In this document: positions 53,681 through 64,000 of the stretch, one piece after another | Numbering within the stretch: position 1 is the first letter of the stretch | How the letters are laid out: each line of letters begins with the position of its first letter | Assembly (NCBI RefSeq): GCF_000499845.2 | Contig: NC_023749.2 | Coordinates: forward strand, 30,334,626-30,398,625 | Length of the DNA stretch: 64,000 bases | Direction of reading: 5' to 3' | Source of the DNA: Phaseolus vulgaris | Lineage: Eukaryota > Streptophyta > Magnoliopsida > Fabales > Fabaceae | Notes under the pieces: generated by a model | The model's input: only the letters and a program-made list of their open reading frames with translations | Told to the model about the DNA's origin: nothing | Databases searched by the model: none | Made by a program: the position numbers and the translations under genes

Positions 53681-55528
53681 TCAGGCTATTTTCATAGACT
53701 TTTTTGCTTCTTTCTTATCGGACTTAATCATGATCACACTGCCACTGAGATCAGGCAGTTTCAGCTTCATGTGCCATGTAAACGACACCCCCTTCAATCT
53801 GTTCAAGGCTGGACTCCCCAGCAGAATGTTGTACGCCGAATTGGCGTTCACAACCAGATACCTTATGTTCTCGGTGCACGACGTCTTGCCATCCGTGAAA
53901 GTTGTCCTCAACTCTAGATAGTCGCGCACCTCCACTTGGTCCCCTGCGAAGCCATACAAGCACCCTGTATATGGCCTCAGCAGATCAGGGGACAGCTGCA
54001 ACTTGTTGAACGTGGACCACAACATTACGTTTGCCGAGCTGCCCTGGTCCACGACCACACGGTGCACCTTCCTCCTTGTAGTTACGACTGAAATCACCAC
54101 AGAGTCGTTATCGTGGGGGACAACATCGTGAATATCAGCCTTCGTGAACGCAAGGTCGATGTCCAGCGAGTCGTCCACCCCCTGCTCAGTCACCGAATTC
54201 ACTGACCGCACGTACCTCTTGCGCTAAGAGGCAATGCATCCTTCGCCTGAAAAACCACCAGAGATGGTGTGAACCTCCCCATGTATAGGCATCTCATGGG
54301 CCTGGTCTTCTACTGGTGCCTCCAAGGCCGTGGCTGCGGATGACCCCGCCAAATAGTCATTCAAGAACCCGCTCTTCACTAGATCGTTCAACAGATAGCC
54401 CAAAGTTAGGCAGTTGGTGATCCGATGCCCAAACGCCTGATGGAACTCACACCACGCGTCCTTGTGTGGTCCCAACACCTTATCTGTCTTCGTAGGGACC
54501 CTCAGCCTATCTACGATGTTAGGCACTGCAATGAGGTCCTTCAGCTCCACCACAAAGTCGTGCCTAACCGGCCTGTTCTCCCTTGAGCGCCCCCTCGCCT
54601 GTGGCTTCCTCGCCTCGTAGGGGCACTTCCTCTCTTGACCTCTCCTCCCTGTCGCGATCTCGTTCACCCTCGTGGATTGTTCGCACGACTGTGCTCTAGG
54701 GCGTGCGGGTGCGACACTTGCACGTTTCTCGCACACCTCACCTTCCGTGGTGATGTGCTCCACCGCCCGACACCTGATTTCTGCGAAAGTTCTGGGCGAT
54801 TCCTGATGAGCGACTCGCATAATGGCCCAGTGCAGATTCCCTTCCTGAACGCATACACGATCATTGGCTCTTCGGTGGTGCCAACCTTCACCACCTGCGC
54901 CCCAAAACGGTTGATGTATTTCTTCAACGTCTCCCCCTGATAGTGCTTCACATCAAAGAGATCATACGACACCGGCGGGGGAGCCCGGTTCGCGATATAC
55001 GGCTCCATCAACAGCTGTGATAGCTGTGCAAAGGATGTCACGTGGCCATCTGGAAGGTTGATGAACCAGTCCATTGCCATCCTTGCCAGCGTGCTCATGA
55101 ATAACTTGCACCTCACGGCGTCAGAACCACCGACAAGCATCATCTGCGTGCGGAACACAATGAGGTGTGCATCTGGATCTTCCATCCCCGTGAAAGTAAC
55201 CTTCGGGCCTACGAACGTGGGTGGAATCACTGCCTCCATGATGGACTGCGAGAAAGGCATGGGGAACTCCCTGGGTGGTGTGAAGCACTCGCGATCCTCT
55301 GCTTCGCGATTCCCAGGGTGGTTGCGCATCCCGCGACACAACTCTTCGTTCGCGGCACAACTCTTCGTTTCTCGCCTGCGACGCCGCAAGCTCCAACTGA
55401 ATGCATTCTTGCTCCGCCCTCAACACCGCCATTGCCTCTTGAAGGCCTTGCATCACCTCCTTGACATGCTGCAAGGTCATGCCATCACTCTCTTCGTGCG
55501 CTATTGAACTCTGCCTAGTGGTCCTCAT
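53681..55528 (-). pseudogene. Family D Gag and protease, disrupted
   Basis: ATG 55528 (MRTTRQSSIAHEE), coiled coil, frameshift near 55350 where CAACTCTTCGTT is duplicated, then the gag domain (AMDWFINLPDGHV), a second frameshift near 54800, a basic stretch and WCEFHQAFGHRITNC. A TAG near 54224 (CIAS-stop-RKRY) follows, then the protease VVDQGSSANV and YNILLGSPALNR. The D of the protease DQG is present. Confidence 0.85.
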
Positions 55529-55709
55529 TCTTCATGGTTTCTTGGAGAATCTTGAACTGTTTTTGCAAATCTTGGAACTTTCTTCGGTGGAACCGAACGA
55601 GTCTTGAAGATTTTTCGTGAATCTTGCAAGAATCTTGGAAAACCTCCAAGAACTTCGTTGTCGCTACTGAAACTCGAACTTCTTGCGGTGGGACTGTTGT
55701 TTTAGATCA

Positions 55710-55728
55710 GGCCCCACGGTGGGCGCCA
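55710..55728 (-). promoter_or_regulatory. Primer-binding site of the family D element
   Basis: TTTGGCGCCCACCGTGGGGC on the minus strand, abutting the LTR. Confidence 0.8.
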
Positions 55729-55730
55729 AA

Positions 55731-56663
55731 TGTTCCTGCCGGTTGACCAGATTGCCTTCGAGCGTAGCTACGAGCTGCGTATCAAGGACTCCTTCGTCTT
55801 CGTTCCAATCTTCACCCTTCGCCGTCGTGAATACCTGAAACAGAGAGACAAAAGGGCGCCCTCGTGGCCGTTTGCACTCCGACGCTCAAGTCAGTACTGG
55901 CAGAAAACACCGTTACACCTCCGTATCACAACACCACAGACACCGTGTTCAGGAAGCGCGTAACTGAATTGTAACTGAATTCTCTCTCGTTCTCAAGTCA
56001 CTTGTGCGTAAAGTGTGAGAATGTGTAAAATGTCAAATGTCTAAAACGTACCTTGCTAAGCCCTTCAGAAAGGCTTATATACCTTCCCGGTGCTTCTACC
56101 ACGTGTCTTCCTCTGACTTAAGCATATCTCTGCATGGGTGGCCTTACAACACTGTAACCCAACTTAGGGAAATTCCAGTGTGTAAGACTCCCTTCTCGAA
56201 GTGCAACTGGCCCAGGATGATCCCTCAAGCGTCAATTCATACGCCCAATATCAGAGGGTTCATCCAGGCTGAGCGTACACTACCCTCACACGTCCCATGC
56301 ATGCCGATCGCCGCTGGAACGAGACTTTACCGAGTCGTATCGGTTCCAGTGGTTCTCTAGTAGTGGGGCGTACTACCACTTCCCTACACCCCCTCATGCA
56401 TGGTCTTGGTGGTTTGGGCTTCTCTACACTGATAGTTGGGATGTGGCCTTCAAGCCACCTTTCTGACTCATCTTCCTCTTCGGGTGCCGAGGGCCGAAGA
56501 CTCCTCGCCCCTCCTCCAAGCCGACACCTCCTCGGTCCTCTTCCATGAGAGCCTAATGAGACTCTTTCCTAACCAACTGAACCTTCCGCGTGGGCCCTTC
56601 CTTCGGGGGTCCCATGTCTACTTTGGTCAATGGTCAACGGTCAACCGAGACCTGGACGGTACA
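55731..56663 (-). repeat. 5' LTR of the family D element
   Basis: 933 bp, TGTTCCTGCC...GGACGGTACA on the plus strand. Conserved 17-bp motif at 55875-55891; TATATAAGCC on the minus strand near 56080. The partner LTR is not in the window. Confidence 0.85.
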
Positions 56664-56696
56664 ACGTCTATTTACCAAAGCCGCCATTGTAAAACA

Positions 56697-56738
56697 CATT
56701 TACGAATGCGACTATGGTAATAGTCGCATTTGTAAATG
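56697..56738. repeat. Hairpin with 19-bp arms
   Basis: CATTTACGAATGCGACTAT, loop GGTA, ATAGTCGCATTTGTAAATG: 18 of 19 positions pair and the remaining one is a G-T pair. ACAAATGCGGCTAT nearby (56775) repeats the word. Confidence 0.85.
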
Positions 56739-56814
56739 CTATACCCTTAAACCCTCTCACCTGATTCAGAAGCATATACAAATGCGGCTATATCCATAAA
56801 TCCAGAATTGCAGG

Positions 56815-57697
56815 CGTAAATGTTAATCGAAACGCCATGGTATGCTATGCAAAAACCTTGAATTGTGACCAGATGGGAGTTCCGTTTAAGTATCTGGGCC
56901 TAGAGGTGGGAAGGAATCCAAGGAAGACCATTTTCTGGGAGCATGTCCTAAGTAAAATAAGAGCCAGACTCAATGCATGGAGAAAGAGATTTCTATCTTT
57001 GGCAGGGAGAATATGTCATCAAATCAGTTATAACAGTAGTGCCACTATTCTACCTATCTCTTTATAAAGCACCATAATCAGCCTACAACGGAGGTTCCTA
57101 TGGGGGTTGGGGAAGGAGAAGAAACTGATTGCTTGGGTTAGTTGGGAAGTTTTGTGTAAACCAAAAGAGGAAGGTGGTTTGGGGATCAGAGATATAAGGA
57201 AGTTCAATTATGCTTTTCTGGCTAAATGGAGATGGCGCCTGATATCTTAAGAAAAAGGGAGGTGGAAGGAGCTATTGGTTTCAAAGTATGGGATGGATTT
57301 AGAATTCCTGCAAGCACCAATAAAAGTCCAACCCTGGTGGTGGAGAGACTTACATAAAGTGTGCATGGAGGGAGAAGGAGCAGGTTGGTTTCATCAGCAA
57401 GTCGTTTGGAAAGTAGGACGTGGAGACAAAGTAAGATTTTGGGAGGACGTATGGGCCAGTAATAGTAGTTTTAAAACCTTATTTCCCAGACTTTATTCAA
57501 TCTCTTTGAACCAGGGCCAAAAGGTGGAAGAGCTTGGTTCTTAGGTAGACTCATTGTGGGAATGGAAACATAGCTGGAGAAGAGTAAGATTCGAGTGGAA
57601 AAGCACGTTGGAATCAGAATTGGCTATGCACTTATCACGAGTTAGGCTATCAAGGGATCAAGAAGATATACAGGTATGGGGGTTTGATGACTCGGGG
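56815..57697 (+). pseudogene. LINE ORF2 3' part, truncated (copy B)
   Basis: Starts at the end of RT (NRNAMVCYAKTLNC, FKYLGLEVGRNP), then the post-RT linker (LQRRFLWGLGKEKK, GGLGIRDI), with stops near 57065, 57248 and 57542, and ends abruptly in GFDDSG at 57697. Its last 374 bp match copy A (2719-3091). The zinc-binding C-terminus is missing. Confidence 0.8.
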
Positions 57698-58838
57698 TTC
57701 AAAGTGGAGGACTGTTGGAATTGGGGAATAGGTATGAGTGGGGGTAGGTTTTTATTTTTGTGCAGGATTAGAGTATCCTGTCATTTTGGCATTGAATAGC
57801 AATCCCTATTTAGATAGAGTCTGGGCAAGATTGGATGGATCAAGCGGTTGTTTAACATTTCTGCACTAGTGCCCTTACAAAAGTGGGTCCTTTTGTATTA
57901 CATTTATCACTGGGAACTTCAGAATCTTTGGAAATCCCAAGAAAATGAGGTGAATCACAATGAACTACTTAAGTACCAAGACTTTCCTCAAAGTTATGTT
58001 TGGAGATGATTTGATGGCAACGAAAGTTGTAAGGAAAAGAAACACCGAATGAAAGGAAAAACCCAAACATTACAATATTAACGAATCAACGTTCACATTG
58101 GAAGTGAAAGTAAAAAAAAATCAAATACAATTAAAATCTAAGGCAAAAAAAATTAATTAACAGTAAAGATTCCATTGTTTATTTGTATTATAAACTCTGA
58201 TAATTATAGTATATACACAAGCAAATATACGTATAGTTGCAAGAGCGATAAAATGATAGATAAAAAAATTTTAACCTCATTTTGTAAAATATTATATTTA
58301 TATATATGGTGTATATCTTTACTTTATAGTAATTCATATTACTATAAGTTTTACAAGTCCATTCAATTAGTTTACAGTGTAGTGTGTAGGAATTTTTTGG
58401 GTTTTTACAGTATTAATAACAATATTAATTATAATATTAGTAATATTAATAATAACATTAATAAAATTAAAAACAATATTAATAATAAGATTAGTAATAT
58501 TAATAACCATATTAGTTATATTAATTAATATTCATAGTAATAATGCGATTATAAAGGAGATTTTCAAATAATATGAGAAAAATGTGTGTCTATGGTCAAC
58601 AATAAATTAAATATAATGGTAATGTTGAATCTTCAAAGATTTTAAATGTAGTGTTAATACTTGCTTTGTTTGATTGCTATTTTATTTAATAGTAATTTAG
58701 AAATGAATAAAAGAAAGAACAAAACATTGACTAAGTAGTAGTATAAACATGTAGTAGAAGGTACAAACTGAAATGAAGAGAGAGTAAGAAACCCACAAAG
58801 AAAGTAGAAAGCAGAAAGAAAGCAGAAAGCAGAGAGAG
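57698..58838. other. Non-coding upstream region of the cysteine-rich peptide gene
   Basis: AT-rich. An (ATTAATAAC/T)n-like simple repeat fills about 58405-58530. A TATA-like TATAAAC lies near 58742 and a TTGACT word near 58727, plausible but unproven promoter elements of the gene at 58839. Confidence 0.45.
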
Positions 58839-59159
58839 ATGGGTGTGGTTAATAAGATAGCTTTGAGTGTTGTCATATTTGCTCTAATAGCATGCTATGG
58901 TATATTGTTTGAACATATTTTGATATTTGAGTTTATGAAAAGACTCTTAATTGTTATTGAATTTGTGTATGTTTTTGCAGGGAATGGTGTGTTGAGCATC
59001 CCAAATACAAGAGATGTGTACAAATATTCTGAGAACAACCAAGTTGACGGAATACAAAAGTGTGATACAAACCGTGATTGCTTGAATTTTTGCAAACCAC
59101 CATGCAAGGCGTTTTGTAATATGGCAACTCACAGATGCGAATGCCCTTGTGATCAGTGA
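58839..59159 (+). CDS. Secreted cysteine-rich peptide, defensin-like/NCR-like, two exons
   Basis: Exon 1 58839-58899, intron 58900-58980 (GTATAT...TTGCAG, 81 bp, phase 1), exon 2 58981-59159; 79 residues after splicing. Exon 1 codes a signal peptide (MGVVNKIALSVVIFALIACYG). The mature part has eight cysteines, C-x5-C-x3-C-x3-C-x3-C-x6-C-x-C-x-C, containing the C-x3-C and C-x-C pairs of the CS-alpha-beta fold. A signal-peptide exon plus one mature-peptide exon is the usual layout of plant defensin-like and legume nodule cysteine-rich genes. The peptide is expected to be secreted or targeted to symbiosomes; its target is unknown. The intron has no stop and is divisible by three, so intron retention would keep the frame. 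A truncated copy lies at 4971-5102. Confidence 0.8.
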   Translation: MGVVNKIALSVVIFALIACYGILFEHILIFEFMKRLLIVIEFVYVFAGNGVLSIPNTRDVYKYSENNQVDGIQKCDTNRDCLNFCKPPCKAFCNMATHRCECPCDQ

Positions 59160-59733
59160 TGTGCTACACATTTCATCCATAATTATGTCATTGAGAATTA
59201 ATAAATTAATATGTTTCATGATAAATTAAATTTTCGATTTCATCACATTACTTCAAATTCATTATCTTTCTATGCCTTAAAACTTAAATATATGCTTCAA
59301 ATTCCTCACCTTTATATGGCTTAAAACTTAATAATAGACCTTATTAGTGTTCAGACTAAGAAAATATCAAATAAACAAATCGTTATAATTTTTATTATTA
59401 TGCTAATTCTTTTTTAGGTTAATTACTTTGAATTTACTATGTTTAACAATAGATAGGAATTCATACTACAAAAATTATAGATATTTATATAAGATAAACA
59501 CGGTATACAAAGATCAAAATCTAATATTTACATGTATCATTAAATTAAACTAAAAACAATCCACCAATAATCCTTAAAAATACAAAGTTTACTATTATTT
59601 TTTTTCTTCATATTTTCATTGTTCAATGTAATGAATCACTAAATATCTACAAATTTTAAATTTTATATAATCAATAAAGAGTGTAATTCATATTTAATTG
59701 ATTAAAAATCAATAATATTAGAATATATAGTCA
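59028..59733 (+). repeat. Segmental duplicate, copy 2 (partner 4971-5690)
   Basis: See 4971-5690: part of exon 2 and about 570 bp of 3' flank. This copy keeps the complete gene upstream and is therefore closer to the source. Confidence 0.8.
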
Positions 59734-60549
59734 TTACAATTTTTTTTAACAATAAATTAATAAAATAAAATGAGACACTCTCAATCATATCCTTACCTAG
59801 TTTCAATCCTTATACATACCCTACCTAGTTTAAGAGTTCGGCAATTCAAAACAATAAAGCACAAACTTCTTAATCTAACAAAACCCCTCTTCCCTCCCCT
59901 TACAAACCCAAAAGGGGAAAAGAAACCCACAAAACCAGCCCTAACATTATTGTTTAGCAAAGCTATAAACAATTAATTAAAAGATTGCCTCTACACCCTA
60001 TGTATATGGATAAGATGTATGTGAATAACTTGCCACTGGAGCCCAGATTTCAAGCAAAAGAAAATGGGAAATAAGGCCTGCAGAATTCATGGAGAGAACA
60101 TTCCATTTAAAAGTAGTAGAAAAGCTTTCCGCAAGAGAACATAGTGAGATTGATTCCAGAATTACTTATGCTTCTACTGCTGTACAAAACGGCATAATAT
60201 CAACCACCTTTTCAATTGTAGCCAACATCAGAAACAACTAGCCATATGATTAAGCATAAACTTCTGCAACATTCTACGTTCAGATGGACATTCCATTCCA
60301 GCATACCATCTCCTTACAAGCTCACTACACTGATAAAAACAACCAACTAGTCCTTTGCATCTCCATCAGCACACAAGGTGAACGCAAAAAAGCCATCTCC
60401 AGGGTTGGCAAATCCTGCTACAGACAGCAAAGAAAAACCAGAAAAATAGGCCAGACCAATGCCTCAACAGCACCAGAAAAACCAGATTAGGCTGCTTAAG
60501 GAAACATTGGTAGTTGGGATAGGGAACCAGTACATCATCAGTTAGCACC
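59734..60549. other. Interval without a supported gene
   Basis: Less AT-rich after 59,990. Short frames on both strands lack domains. No repeats or RNA genes recognised. Confidence 0.5.
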
Positions 60550-61810
60550 TGTACCGTCCCGTATCAGAGCGTTGACCCAGTCAAGGTCAAAGTCAACGAC
60601 TGGAGAGTCAAAGTCAACTCAAGGTGTCGCCCAGGTGTAGAGACGCCAAGAGGAAGCGTCGCCAAGGCAGGACAAGGCGTCGCCAAGGCAAGGCGTCGCC
60701 TGGGTGGAGGCGTCGCCAAGACAAGGCGTCGCCTGGGTAGAGGCGTCGCCCAACCAAGGCGTCGCCAGATCAAACAGTGTAAAAGCAAGGCAACCACGGT
60801 GTGGTTCCCCGATACCCATGGGTAGGAAAGACCATGGAGGGAGCGACGCCGTGGGAAAGCCTCAGGACCCGATATCTCGGGAAAGTGATAAAGAGAAGGC
60901 GAAGGTGGCTTCAAGGCCATAGTGATAGTACCAGTGAAGGGCAGCCTGACTCGTGAAGTACCCCTGCCGCCCTAGAGACGCCTTCGGGACAGATACGACC
61001 CAAGAGGAAGGTCACGCCCAGGATAACCGGGTGCAGGGTGCGAGAGGAAGGCAGATACGCTCTCAGAGTAAGTGGCTAGATACTTGGGGGCGTGAGTTGG
61101 CACCCAAAAAGCCACCCCTAGCGCAGTAGCACTCCCAGGCAGGAGGACCCACACGTAGAAACGTCCCCAGATGGGCAGAAACGCCCCCAGATGGGGTCAT
61201 GGCGTCGTGAGGCCCTCCACGTGTATGACAACAATGCCGGAATAGAAACACCCTCTAGTCAGGTGCCAGGTAATTAAAGATATTCAATACAGTTTCCCTT
61301 TCTAGCATTCAGGTACTATTAGGGCTCCCGAGCGTTTCAACGTCTTAAATGCGCTACGTTTCGTAATTAAGCGCTTTAATGAGTGCGTTACGTTTGAGAT
61401 TAAAAGCGCTTTAAGGCGCTTTAAATGCTGGGGCAGTTGAAATAGCGCTGAGAATGTCGGAAAAAGGGTTGGAACCTTTGGCAAACTTACGAGAAACTCT
61501 TTGGTTGCTTGCCCGTGCTTTAAGGTTACGTACAAGTGATTGGAGAATATTTTTGCCTAAAGGAGACGATACACACACAGATACACAGTTCTTTCACCAC
61601 CTTCAGAGTGCCACACGCGGTGCTCAGATACGTGGGTGGACAGTTTTTTGGTGTTTCTTGCTGGCTGACTTGAGCGTCGGAGTGCAAATGGCCGCTAGGG
61701 CGCCTCTTTGTCCTCTTTTTTGCAGGAATTCACAGGCAATCAGTGGGAAGGAGTCCTTAGCTGACGGTTGAGGTCGCGCACGAAGACGTCCCGGTCAACC
61801 GGACGGAACA
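60550..61810 (+). repeat. 5' LTR of E4
   Basis: 1261 bp, TGTACCGTCC...GACGGAACA, reverse complement of the E2 LTR with many small differences. U3 holds a minisatellite of GGCGTCGCC (60625-60772). TTGAAATAGCGC near 61438 is the promoter-box equivalent, and the conserved 17-bp motif is at 61668-61684. Confidence 0.9.
60625..60772. repeat. GGCGTCGCC minisatellite in the E4 LTR
   Basis: About eight GCGTCGCC words spaced 10-20 bp apart with AAGGCA and TGGGTGGA/TAGA spacers, in an arrangement different from E2, so the array is changing between copies. Confidence 0.85.
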
Positions 61811-61812
61811 TT

Positions 61813-61831
61813 TGGCGCCCACCGTGGGGCT
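61813..61831 (+). promoter_or_regulatory. Primer-binding site of E4
   Basis: TGGCGCCCACCGTGGGGC, two bases after the LTR end, on the plus strand. Confidence 0.8.
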
Positions 61832-61911
61832 CGATATAAAACATCAGTACCATCACAAGTTCGAGGAAAATTTACCAAGCTACAGTAACGTTGAAGGAGG
61901 TTGGAGTGACA

Positions 61912-64000
61912 ATGGCCCCCACCAGACGAAGAGCAGCGCGCGCAGCCCCAGCAGACCTATCCATGCAGCAGGTCCTGGAAATAATGAGGGGGCTGCAGCA
62001 GGACATGGCGGATTCGAAGATGGAGCAGGAGCGCATGCAGGCAGATCTTGACGCCTCGCATGAGCGCAACGAAGAGCTCCACCGTGTGAATGAGGAGTTG
62101 CGCCAGGGCCTGAGAAACGATCGGAGGCGGCCTGGGCAGGACGAGACGGAGAACCATTCCCCACCGAGGGAGTTTTCCACTCCTTTCTCGCAGGAGATCC
62201 TAGATGCAGCGATCCCGAACACGTTCGCGGGACCCAAGGTAATCTTCACTGGGATGGAGGACCCAGAGACGCACCTCGCTGCATTTCACACACAGATGGT
62301 CCTGATAGGCGGTTCTGATGCTGCCAAGTGCAAGCTCTTCATGAGCACTCTGACCGGGATGGCTATGGACTGGTTCATTAGCCTCCCCGAGGGCCATATC
62401 ACATCTTTCCGCCAGTTGTCGCGGTTATTCAGAGAACAGTATTTGGCCAACAAGGCCCCGCCGCCGGTCTCTTACGACCTGTTTGACGTGAAGCAGTATC
62501 AGGGGGAGACCCTGAAGGAGTATATCAATTGCTTCGGGGCCCAGGTCGTGAAGGTTGGTACAACAGAGGAGCCTATGATCGTGTACGCATTTGTGAAAGG
62601 CGTATGCCCCGGTCCCTTTGGAGAATCTATTATCCGCAATCGCCCTAGGACTTTCGCTGAATTACGGCGTAGGGTGGTAGAGCATATTGCTTCGGAAGGG
62701 GAGGTATGTGTGAAGCGCACCAGCGCCGTGCCCTCACGCCCGAGGGGACCGGCGCGAGTTCAACCCGTCAGAGTCAATGAGACCACGACGGGAAGAAAGA
62801 AGCCAGAGGCGAGACGCCCCTACGAAGCCAGAAAGCCCCAGCCCCGGGGCCCCGCAGGAGGCGAACGCCCCACCAGAGAGAGGGCGAGACCGGCGAGGTA
62901 CAACTTCGTAGTTGAGTTGAAGGATTTGATCGCCGTACCCAACATAGCCGAGAGGCTGAGGCGACCGGCGAAGACCGACAAGGTGTTAGGGCCCCGCAAA
63001 GACTCTTGGTGCGAATTTCACGAGGCTTTCGGGCACCAAATTGATAATTGCCTGTCGTTGGGCTACCAGCTAGATGAGCTGGTGAGGACTGGGTTTTTGA
63101 AAGATTATGTCGCAGAGTCCACCACGACCGCCACCCTGCCGCCGCCGGCAGATGAGCCAACACACGAGATGCCTGTGCTTGGCGAGGTCCACACCATTGC
63201 TGGAGGTTTTTCCGGCGGAGGACCTACCGCCTCCCAGCGGAAGAAATACGCGAGGGGGGTGAATTCAATCGAAGAGAGGCTCTCGGGGGAGCCTTGGGAG
63301 TCAGATATTGTGTTCACAAGAAGAGACCTCCGAGATGTGGTGCCCCATGACAACGATCCCGTTGTCATCTCAGTCGTCACGGTTGGAAGGAAGGTCCACA
63401 GAGTGCTTGTTGATCAAGGAAGCTCGGCAGACGTCATGTTTCTGTTGACCTTTAATAAGTTACGGTTGTCCCCCGATCTGCTGAGTCCCTATACGGGATG
63501 TTTGTATGGGTTTGGGGATAACCAGATAGAGGTCCGGGGGTACCTGGAGTTGAGGACTACGTTCACAGACGGAGAGGCCTCCCGTACAGAGAGCATTCGG
63601 TACCTCGTCGTGAACGCCAATTCTGCCTACAATATTTTGCTGGGCAGACCGACGTTAAACCGTCTGAGTGCAGTGTCCTCCGCCCGTCACATGAAGATGA
63701 AGCTACCGGACCTCATTGGCCGGGTGATAGTCATCAGATCAGACCAGGAGGAGGCGAGGAAATGCTACGAAAACAGCCTGAAGACGAAGAGAGGCGTTTT
63801 CATGGTGTACGAACGTCCGCCGAGCGCGGACGCAACGATGATTGAGGCGACGCCCGCTGGGCTGACGCTTGATGAGGCCATAGCAGAAAGGGCGATGCCC
63901 GAAGCAGATGTGCCAATGGAGGAGGCGCCCGTGGAAGAGGCGGTGCCCCCCGGAGAAGCGGCGCCCGTAGAAGAAGCGGCGCCCGCCGAAGATGATAATA
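61912..64000 (+). CDS. Gag and protease of E4, intact frame cut by window edge
   Basis: ATG 61912 (MAPTRRRAARAAPADL) opens a frame with no stop over 696 codons. There is a coiled coil to residue ~75, then the gag domain (AMDWFISLPEGHI, then VKQYQGETLKEYINCF). A basic region and WCEFHEAFGHQIDNC follow, then protease with LVDQGSSADV and the flap-like YNILLGRPTLNR, then an acidic linker built from EEAPVEEA-type repeats at the window end, just before RT would start. The frame is uninterrupted at the three points where E2 is broken, so this copy is the best candidate here for a functional Gag. Downstream pol lies outside the window. Confidence 0.92.
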   Translation, partial: MAPTRRRAARAAPADLSMQQVLEIMRGLQQDMADSKMEQERMQADLDASHERNEELHRVNEELRQGLRNDRRRPGQDETENHSPPREFSTPFSQEILDAAIPNTFAGPKVIFTGMEDPETHLAAFHTQMVLIGGSDAAKCKLFMSTLTGMAMDWFISLPEGHITSFRQLSRLFREQYLANKAPPPVSYDLFDVKQYQGETLKEYINCFGAQVVKVGTTEEPMIVYAFVKGVCPGPFGESIIRNRPRTFAELRRRVVEHIASEGEVCVKRTSAVPSRPRGPARVQPVRVNETTTGRKKPEARRPYEARKPQPRGPAGGERPTRERARPARYNFVVELKDLIAVPNIAERLRRPAKTDKVLGPRKDSWCEFHEAFGHQIDNCLSLGYQLDELVRTGFLKDYVAESTTTATLPPPADEPTHEMPVLGEVHTIAGGFSGGGPTASQRKKYARGVNSIEERLSGEPWESDIVFTRRDLRDVVPHDNDPVVISVVTVGRKVHRVLVDQGSSADVMFLLTFNKLRLSPDLLSPYTGCLYGFGDNQIEVRGYLELRTTFTDGEASRTESIRYLVVNANSAYNILLGRPTLNRLSAVSSARHMKMKLPDLIGRVIVIRSDQEEARKCYENSLKTKRGVFMVYERPPSADATMIEATPAGLTLDEAIAERAMPEADVPMEEAPVEEAVPPGEAAPVEEAAPAEDDN

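Larger units (their letters stand above)
53113..56663 (-). mobile_element. Ty3/gypsy Tat-type element, family D, 3'-truncated
   Basis: 5' LTR 55731-56663, primer-binding site 55710-55728, gag-protease 55528-53681, and the start of pol to about 53120, where similarity stops inside RT (MPFGLKKAEY). The rest of pol and the 3' LTR are missing. Related to family C but clearly distinct. Confidence 0.85.
60550..64000 (+). mobile_element. Ty3/gypsy Tat-type retrotransposon E4 (family C), 5' part, runs off the window
   Basis: 5' LTR 60550-61810, primer-binding site 61813, gag-protease frame from 61912 open to the window end. It is very similar to E2 but in the opposite orientation and without E2's gag lesions. 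The bases before the LTR (GCACC) would be the left TSD copy. Confidence 0.9.

Overview
The window reads as a gene-poor, repeat-rich stretch of a flowering plant nuclear genome, most likely a legume. The evidence is plant-type LTR retrotransposons of the Ty3/gypsy Tat lineage and of Ty1/copia type, plant LINEs whose ORF1 carries an RRM-like and a DUF4283-like region, and one small two-exon secreted cysteine-rich peptide gene of the defensin-like/nodule-cysteine-rich (NCR-like) kind. Genus-level assignment is not possible from the sequence alone. Nothing bacterial, no CRISPR array and no tRNA or rRNA gene was seen.

Layout. 1-2718: 5' end of a minus-strand Tat element (family A), with gag running off the left edge, inserted in LINE copy A (2719-3840). 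4971-5690: 5'-truncated copy of the cysteine-rich peptide gene. 6441-42477: one LINE bounded by an 8-bp target-site duplication (TSD) and split by two large insertions. The first is Tat element E1 (8904-21551, TSD GTTTT). The second is a non-autonomous gag-only LTR element (23075-41990, TSD GTTTT), itself interrupted by Tat element E2 (23583-37089, TSD ACTCA). 42884-46745: Ty1/copia element lacking most of its reverse transcriptase, with a family A solo LTR inside its 3' LTR. 47475-48256: an inverted family A solo LTR. 48747-49434: another solo LTR. 49435-53110: mostly non-coding, with minisatellites and an exon-like duplication. 53113-56663: decayed Tat element (family D). 56815-57697: LINE copy B. 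58839-59159: the intact cysteine-rich peptide gene. 60550-64000: a family C Tat element (E4) with an open gag-protease frame running off the right edge.

How the parts work together. The Tat elements encode, on the strand of their LTRs, Gag, aspartic protease, reverse transcriptase, two RNase H modules and integrase. Between pol and the 3' LTR, E1 and E2 also carry spliced ORFs on the opposite strand, with a domain resembling the 'putative gypsy-type transposon' family and a coiled-coil tail. E2 has two such antisense ORFs. The only clear non-transposon gene is the secreted cysteine-rich peptide at 58.8 kb; its broken copy lies 54 kb away.

Most notable observations: E1 appears to have integrated with a 161-bp tail beyond its 3' LTR (primer-binding site, leader and gag start) yet has a perfect TSD; two antisense spliced genes sit in one Tat element; a 17-bp motif is shared at the same place in LTRs of different families; a gag-only LTR element carries a plant-transposon-protein-like ORF and a dispersed CAACCGATTG motif; and two solo LTRs form an inverted pair.
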